11,884 nucleotides of DNA from positions 1 to 11,884 of the forward strand of contig JAADIW010000054.1 of assembly GCA_013151115.1 (NCBI GenBank), in the 5' to 3' direction. The position numbers and the translations under genes were made by a program. The notes beneath the pieces were generated by a model. The model saw only the letters and a program-made list of their open reading frames with translations. It made no database searches and was not told where the DNA came from. This DNA is from Caldisericota bacterium. Its GTDB lineage: Bacteria > Bipolaricaulota > Bipolaricaulia > Bipolaricaulales > Bipolaricaulaceae. Below are positions 6,908-11,884 of this stretch, in pieces. Numbering within the stretch: the first letter of the stretch is position 1; each line of letters opens with the position of its first letter.

Positions 6908-9581
6908 TCACCGCAACTCCTTTTCCGCCAGGACGACCTCCTCCTCGATGTCGTGCTCGATCCGGAACCCGTATCTCTCGAAGATGCGGATCATACGGGT
7001 GTTGTCGGGGGTCGTCTCCGCCCTCATCTTCCCGATCCCCCAAGCGCGGGCGATCTCGAGACAATACGCCGTCAGCAGGCTCCCCAACCCCTTGTCCTGC
7101 CAGGGATCGGCCACGAAGACGGCGTACTCCACCGTGTCCAGATCGGGATTGGCCACCATGCGTCCCCATCCGCTTCCTCCCCCACTCCTCCACGATCCCC
7201 ACGATCGCCATCTCGCGGTCGTAATCGATAAAACAATAGGGGATCGCCACCTTGTGGGTGGTCTCCTTGAAGATGTGGCGGAACCGCTGTCGGATGGACT
7301 CCCGGGAGGAGGCCGCCAGCATCTCGTGCCACATGGGTTCGTCTTCGGGGCGGATGGGACGGAGAAGCACCGGGGTCCCGTCCTCGAGCGTCTCGGTGCG
7401 CTCGTACCCCTCGGGATAGGGGCGTATGGCCAGGTGTGAATAGGGCCGAGGAGGGCGCTCGATCGCCTCCCGATCGAGGATGACCCGGGCATCCAGGGCG
7501 ATGACCTCGTTGGGGGTGGCGAGGAGGGGGTTGACGTCGATCTCCTTTATCTCGGGGAAATCGGCGACCAAGTAGGAAAAACGCATCAGCACTTCGATGA
7601 GCCTCTCCAGGTTCACCCCCGGCTTGCCCCGGTAGCCACGCAAGAGCTTCCACGAGCGCAGGGATTCCAACATCCGATGGGCCAACCTCTCGTTCAGCGG
7701 GGGGAGCCCCAACGCCCGGTCCCGGAAGACCTCGGCGGCCGTCCCGCCGGTGCCCACCATGATCACCGCTCCGAAGGTGGGGTCTTTCTTGGCACCCAGG
7801 ATCAGCTCGACGCCATCGCGGGCCCGCACCATGCGCTGGACGGTGACCCCGAGCACCTGGGCGTCCGGGCGACGCTCCCTCGCCGAGCCCACGATGCGCT
7901 CGAACGCGCGTCGCACCGCCACCGCGTCCCGGAGATCCAACGCCACCCCTCCCACATCGGTCTTGTGGGTGATCTGGGGTGATAGGACCTTGAGGACCAC
8001 CGGATACCCGATCCTCTCGGCGATCCGTACCGCCTCATCGGGGGTCGCGGCGGGGTAGGCCCGGGTCACCGGGATCCCATAGGCGGCCAAGAGCCCCTTG
8101 GAGCGCTCCTCATCCAAAACATCGGGCCCGTCCCGGAACGCCTCGATGAACCGCTCGCGCACCCGTTTGCGATCCACGCTGAAAGAGAGGGGGATCTCCC
8201 GGGGGGTCTCGTAGAGCATCTCGATGTTGCGGCCGTAGTGCACGAGGTGCATGAACGCCCGGACCGCCCGCTCCGGGGTGCCGTAGGTGGGGATCCCCGC
8301 CTGGTTCAGGATCTCGATCCCCTCCCGCACCGCACGTCCTCCCATCCAGGCGGCGAGGAGGGGTTTACGGCCCTCGATCGCCGCGATCGCCTCGGCCGTC
8401 CCCCTGGGATCGGTCATCGCCTGCGGTGTGAGGATCACGAGGACCGCGTCCACGTTGGGATCATCCAGGACGATCCCCACCGCCTCGGCGTAACGTTCGG
8501 GAGGGGCGTCCCCGATGATATCCACGGGGTTCCCGCGGGACCAAAAGGGCGGGAGGACTTCGTCCAATCTCTCCACCGTCTCCGGGCCGAGCTCGGCCAA
8601 CTCCCCTCCGAGGGCCATCAACGCGTCGGTGGCCATGACCCCCGGCCCCCCGGCGTTGGTCACGATCGCCAGTTTGGTCCCCAGCGGGGGACGGACCCGG
8701 GCCAGCAGCTCCGCGGTATCGAAGATCTCCTCTATCTCCAGGACCCGCACGATGCCGGCACGGCGGAAGGCCGCGTCGTAGACCGCATCCTCCCCCGCCA
8801 TGGCCCCGGTGTGCGAGGCGGCGGCCCTGGCGGATTCGGCGAACCGCCCGGCTTTGTAGGCGATGATCACCTTCTCCCGGGCGAACGCCCGGGCCGCCGA
8901 CATGAACTCGCGTGCCTCGGGGATGGATTCGATGTAGAGGACGATCGACGCGGTGTGGGGGTCCTCGTTGAGGTAATCGATGAGATCCCCGAAGTCCACG
9001 TCGAGCATGTTGCCGATGGACACGAAGTGGGAGAAGCCGATACCCTCCTCCAGCGCCCAATCGAGGACCGAGGTGCACAGGGCCCCCGACTGAGAGATGA
9101 AGGCCACATGGCCCGGCTCCGGCATGGCGGCAGCGAAGCTCGCGTTGAGCTTGAGGGAGGGGACGATGATCCCGAGGCAGTTGGGCCCGATGATCCGCAT
9201 TCCCTCGAACTCCCGCTGGACGGAGCGGATTCCCTCCTCGAGCTCCCTTCCCCCTTCACCCGCCTCGCGGAATCCCCCGGATATGATGATGACGCCCAGG
9301 ATCCCCGCTTCCCCACATTGGCGCACGATGCCGGGGACGGTCGGGGCGGGGGTGCAGATCACCGCGAGGTCCGGTACCCGGGGGAGGGCCTTGACGTCGG
9401 GGTAGGCCTGGATCCCCTGGACCGCTTCGTGCTTGGGGTTCACGGGGTAGATCACACCGGGGAAGCCAGAGCTCACGAGGTTGCGCAGCACCGTATACCC
9501 TACGCTCTCGGGGTTATCGCTCGCCCCCACCACCGCGACGCGCTGCGGCCGAAAGATCTTGTCCAGGTTTCTGATGCTCAA
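6908..9581 (-). CDS. ADP-forming acyl-CoA synthetase fused to GNAT acetyltransferase (PatZ-like), frameshifted
   Basis: ADP-forming synthetases interconvert acetyl(acyl)-CoA + ADP + Pi with acid + CoA + ATP; GNAT domains acetylate amines. With one base removed the product has about 889 residues, close to E. coli PatZ (886). In order: CoA-binding domain (GASDNPESVGY, 19-29), ligase domain with the phosphorylated-histidine motif SHTGAMAG (His257), ATP-grasp beta part (about 485-705, with VLKVLSPQITHKTDVGG and EIDVNPLLA), then GNAT (about 730-889) with the acetyl-CoA loop WQDKGLG. His257 argues for a working synthetase, unlike Pat enzymes reported to lack it. The start is TTG 9581, behind AGGGGGT. 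An extra G in the run at 7164-7167 breaks the GNAT domain. Read as written, the frame continues to 6864 with about 100 meaningless residues; the correct frame ends at TGA 6908. First gene of the hydantoinase-yqeB operon. Confidence 0.9.
7164..7167 (-). other. One-base frameshift site in the GNAT domain
   Basis: The minus strand reads CGG ATG GGG ACG CAT. Dropping one G of the GGGG run gives CGG ATG GGA CGC ATG GTG, which continues as MGRMVANPDLDTVEYAV and reaches the conserved acetyl-CoA-binding loop. The unshifted frame becomes Arg/Gly-rich with no resemblance to the domain. Confidence 0.85.
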
Positions 9582-9680
9582 TGAGACCCCCTCTGCGGAA
9601 GTGTACGGGGGCCCCGGGATGAGGGCAACGGGACGGCGATCGGCTTCACAGCGCCAGGAGGCGCGGGATATCGCGGCGAT

Positions 9681-9705
9681 AATAAAGGGAGGGCCCGGGC
9701 CTCCC
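9681..9705 (-). terminator. Terminator-like hairpin upstream of the acyl-CoA synthetase gene
   Basis: On the minus strand GGGAGG and CCTCCC flank a 7-base loop and are followed directly by TTTATT, the layout of an intrinsic terminator. It lies 100 bases before the TTG start, so it could be an attenuator in the leader if the promoter is farther upstream, or a block to antisense transcription from the right. The rest of the 191-base gap 9582-9772 holds no gene or RNA that I can recognise. Confidence 0.35.
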
Positions 9706-9753
9706 GGATGTCGTCGGAAAAGTACCTCGGTCTCCCCGGGAGGCGAGGGGAAC

Positions 9754-9759
9754 TATAAT
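9754..9759 (+). promoter_or_regulatory. -10 element of rlmN
   Basis: A consensus TATAAT ends 13 bases before the ATG of rlmN at 9773. Transcription would begin near 9766, leaving a leader of about seven bases and no room for a Shine-Dalgarno site. The -35 region is not recognisable. The opposite strand reads ATTATAGT over the same bases, so the element may serve both directions. Confidence 0.55.
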
Positions 9760-9772
9760 CCCATTCGCGATC

Positions 9773-10819
9773 ATGCGAGAGCTCCTCGACCTGTCCCCGG
9801 CCGAACTCGAGGCCTACTTCGCCTCGATCGGCGAGCCCAGATACCGGGCGCGTCAAGTCTTCGAGTGGGCCTGGAAACACCTCGTCCGGGATTTCTCCGC
9901 GATGACCAACCTCCCCGTTCCCCTGCGCGAACGGCTTTCGCGTGAGTTCGCCATCGGCGCCGCTTCACCCGGGGCCACCGTCATGGACGCCGAGGAGGGG
10001 ACGGAGAAGGTCCTCCTGGTACTCGCCGACGGGGAGGCGATCGAGACGGTGCTCATGCGCGACGCGGATCGGCGCACCGTGTGCGTCTCCACCCAGGTGG
10101 GGTGCCCCGTCGGGTGCGCCTTCTGCGCCACCGGGCGGATGGGCTTCCGCCGGGACCTAACCTCCGGGGAGATCGCCCTCCAGGTCCTCTTCTTCGCGCG
10201 GAGACTCAAGGGGGAAGGGGAGCGGGTCACCCACGTCGTCCTCATGGGGATGGGCGAACCCCTCCTCAATTACGAGGCGACCCTGAAGGCCATCCGCAAC
10301 CTGAACCACCCCTGGGGCCTCAACATCGGGGCCCGCCGCTTCACCGTGTCCACGGTGGGGATCGTGCCGGGGATCCTGCGGCTGGCCCGGGAGGGGATTC
10401 AGCTCAACCTCGCCATATCCCTCCACGCCCCCTGGGACGGGCTCCGGGCGGAGCTCGTCCCCGCGACGAAGAGGTACCCCATCGCCGACGTCCTCGCCGC
10501 GGCCGAACAATACACCCGCGCCACCAAGCGGCGCGTCACCTACGAGTACGTGCTCATCGACGGGGTGAACGATTCCCCCGCGGCGGCCCGGGCGCTGGCG
10601 CGGCTCCTCGCGGGACGGCTCGCCCACGTGAACCTGATACCCTTCAACCCCGCCCCCGGGCTTCCGTTTCGGAGGCCGCCCCTGTCCCGGGTCGAGGCGT
10701 TCAAGCGCGCGCTCCTCGCGCGGGGGATCGACGTCACCGTGCGTTATTCCCGGGGGGTGCGGATCCAAGCGGGCTGTGGCCAGCTCAGGGCCGCGCGCCT
10801 CGGCGCCACCCCTCGATGA
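9773..10819 (+). CDS. rlmN: Dual-specificity RNA methyltransferase RlmN
   Basis: A radical-SAM enzyme that methylates C2 of adenosine in 23S rRNA (A2503) and in some tRNAs (A37). The 348-residue product is complete and of typical length. The radical-SAM cluster motif is CPVGCAFC (Cys111, Cys115, Cys118). The two cysteines needed for methyl transfer are in CVSTQVGC (Cys104) and QAGCGQL (Cys335). GMGEPLLNY (159-167) and ISLHAPWDGLR (215-225) are further family motifs. The start MRELLDLSPAEL aligns with the usual N-terminus and is preceded by a TATAAT so close that the mRNA should be nearly leaderless; no Shine-Dalgarno site lies between. The gene diverges from the acyl-CoA synthetase operon, and its last 35 bases overlap the convergent peptidase gene. 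Confidence 0.96.
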   Translation: MRELLDLSPAELEAYFASIGEPRYRARQVFEWAWKHLVRDFSAMTNLPVPLRERLSREFAIGAASPGATVMDAEEGTEKVLLVLADGEAIETVLMRDADRRTVCVSTQVGCPVGCAFCATGRMGFRRDLTSGEIALQVLFFARRLKGEGERVTHVVLMGMGEPLLNYEATLKAIRNLNHPWGLNIGARRFTVSTVGIVPGILRLAREGIQLNLAISLHAPWDGLRAELVPATKRYPIADVLAAAEQYTRATKRRVTYEYVLIDGVNDSPAAARALARLLAGRLAHVNLIPFNPAPGLPFRRPPLSRVEAFKRALLARGIDVTVRYSRGVRIQAGCGQLRAARLGATPR

Positions 10820-11884
10820 CCTCCTTCGCCCCCGCCCCGCCGGCGTCCCGCAGGATCCCGAGGAGCTCCGCCCCCGTGGCGATCCCCCAGCGGTACTCCC
10901 CCAGATAGCGACGCAGGGCCCTGAGCAGCGGGGCACGGCCCATCGTGCCCTCGAGATCCAGGAAGAAGAGCGCCCCGCCGGAGTAGACGATCCCCCCGTA
11001 TCCCCTCCCCTCGGGGAACGCCCATACGGGATCGAATGGGGTCGCCCCGGGGACCCGTGAGCGGCCGAGCTCGTAGCTCCGTTCCCAATAAGCGCGGAGC
11101 TCATCGAACATTCCCCACCCATCCATGGCGAGGCCCGAGGTGTAGGTGGCCAAGGCCTCGTCCACCCACGGCTCCCGCACCTGATCGTTCCCCACCTGGG
11201 CGTACCACCACTGGTGGGCGACCTCGTGGGCGAAGATCATCGGGAAGAAGAATCCGTCTTGGTCCTCCCTTTGGCGGGTACTCCGTGCCCGCTAGGATCA
11301 AGCCCGGGAACTCGACCCCCGCCGCCCCCCGCAGGGGCACCTCCACCACGTCGAGCTCCGGGAAGGGATATCTCCCGAACAGGGCCGCGTAGAGCTCCAA
11401 CGCACGGGCCGCGAGCCGGAGGGCCGCCTCCCCCGCGTCCCGGTGCGCCGGCAGGAACCACGATCGGACCTCGACCCCACCCACCTCCAGGGCGGCGTTC
11501 TCGTACCCGGAGACGAGGACGAACGCGAACTCCCGCAGCTCATGTCCCCTAACCCGGATCGCCCCGGTGGGGAGTCCCTCCTCCGAGCCGGCGGCCACGA
11601 CCGTCCAGCCGGGGGGCGGCGCGATCTCGGCCGTGTAATCGGCGACATCGGCCACCGTGGCATCGCCCCACGGGAACCCCGGCTCCACGAGCCACCCCCC
11701 ACGCCACGGGGCGAGGACCGGATAGGCTTGGGATACGACCGTCGCCCGCTCCCCGGCGGCGAGGAGCCCGTAGCTCCCGCCGGGGAACGCCGGGATCCCG
11801 AGCGCGTACGAAAACGTCACGGAGAAGCTCTGGCCCTCCTCCAGCGATAGGGAGACGGCCACCGCCGTGGGATCCACGGAATCC
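10785..11884 (-). CDS. M1-family (gluzincin) metallopeptidase, partial and frameshifted
   Basis: M1 enzymes are zinc aminopeptidases that trim N-terminal residues from peptides. Visible are the end of the N-terminal beta domain (IAPPPGWTVVAAG), the substrate-site motif GVEFPG (11302-11319) where the family usually has GAMEN or a variant, the zinc site HEVAHQWW (HEVAH at 11214-11228) and the third ligand in WVDEALATY (Glu at 11157-11159), exactly 18 residues after the second histidine. The gene ends at TGA 10787-10785, inside the 3' end of rlmN. The N-terminus, including any signal peptide, lies beyond base 11884. The frame breaks at 11267-11269: dropping one base of the G run restores PPKEDQDGFFFPMIFAHEVAHQ. 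Compared with large aminopeptidase N, the C-terminal part is short, ending soon after the thermolysin-like domain. Its substrate cannot be told. Confidence 0.88.
11267..11269 (-). other. One-base frameshift site in the M1 peptidase
   Basis: The minus strand reads CCA AAG GGA GGA CCA AGA. With one G of the GGG run removed it reads CCA AAG GAG GAC CAA GAC GGA TTC, which leads into the zinc-binding helix. As written, the upstream frame, which contains GVEFPG, misses the HEXXH motif. Confidence 0.85.

Noticed and set aside
6864..7166. The acyl-CoA synthetase frame appears to end at 6864 in an ATGA overlap with the hydantoinase start, suggesting coupling.
   Set aside because: This end is reached only after the GNAT domain goes out of frame. 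The homologous frame stops at 6908, so the overlap is a coincidence of the frameshift.
5485..7224. A 579-codon open frame on the plus strand.
   Set aside because: It lies antisense to the hydantoinase and the end of the acyl-CoA synthetase gene, is rich in Gly/Pro/His/Arg as expected for the complement of high-GC genes, and shows no family motif.
8238..9584. A 448-codon open frame on the plus strand.
   Set aside because: It is the complement of the well-supported acyl-CoA synthetase coding region, with composition typical of antisense frames and no recognisable domain.
1..11884. CRISPR arrays, insertion sequences, integrase genes, tRNA or rRNA genes.
   Set aside because: No regularly spaced repeats, transposase or integrase motifs, or cloverleaf-like sequences were seen on either strand by eye.

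Overview
This is high-GC bacterial DNA with tightly packed genes, frequent GTG and TTG starts, and Shine-Dalgarno sites of the GGAGG type. Several features suggest an anaerobic or fermentative lifestyle: an ADP-forming acyl-CoA synthetase fused to a GNAT acetyltransferase, a YqeB-type selenium-dependent molybdenum hydroxylase accessory protein, and a hydantoinase. The exact lineage cannot be read from the window. An uncultured thermophile of the Acetothermia/Bipolaricaulota kind is a guess, not a result.

Layout. On the minus strand at the left edge lies a small lipoylation unit: a free-standing lipoyl-domain protein (546-785) translationally coupled to lipB (1-549, cut by the window edge). 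Diverging from it is a secreted peptide/oligosaccharide-type ABC substrate-binding protein (920-2410, plus). Its leader carries a duplicated ribosome-binding element, and the gene ends at a strong intrinsic terminator. Convergent to it is a large secreted protein (2453-4661, minus) with beta-rich, cysteine-bracketed repeats followed by an endonuclease/exonuclease/phosphatase (EEP) domain. It has its own good promoter but carries a one-base frameshift. Upstream is a three-gene minus-strand operon: ADP-forming acyl-CoA synthetase-GNAT (6908-9581, also frameshifted), a dihydropyrimidinase/hydantoinase (5536-6867) and a YqeB-family protein (4754-5548). Diverging from it is rlmN (9773-10819, plus). 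An M1-family metallopeptidase (10785-11884, minus) converges on rlmN, overlaps its 3' end, carries a third frameshift and runs off the right edge.

How the genes may work together. The hydantoinase-YqeB pair resembles the E. coli hyuA/yqeA/yqeB neighbourhood linked to anaerobic purine and heterocycle breakdown. The acyl-CoA synthetase upstream could harvest ATP from the resulting acyl-CoA, and its GNAT domain could acetylate target enzymes. No molybdenum hydroxylase gene is in the window, so this link is inference. The substrate-binding protein, the EEP protein and probably the M1 peptidase act outside the cytoplasm.

Three genes each contain one extra base in a short G/C homopolymer. This looks more like sequencing or assembly error than biology, but it decides how these genes are annotated. 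No tRNA, rRNA, CRISPR array or insertion sequence was seen.
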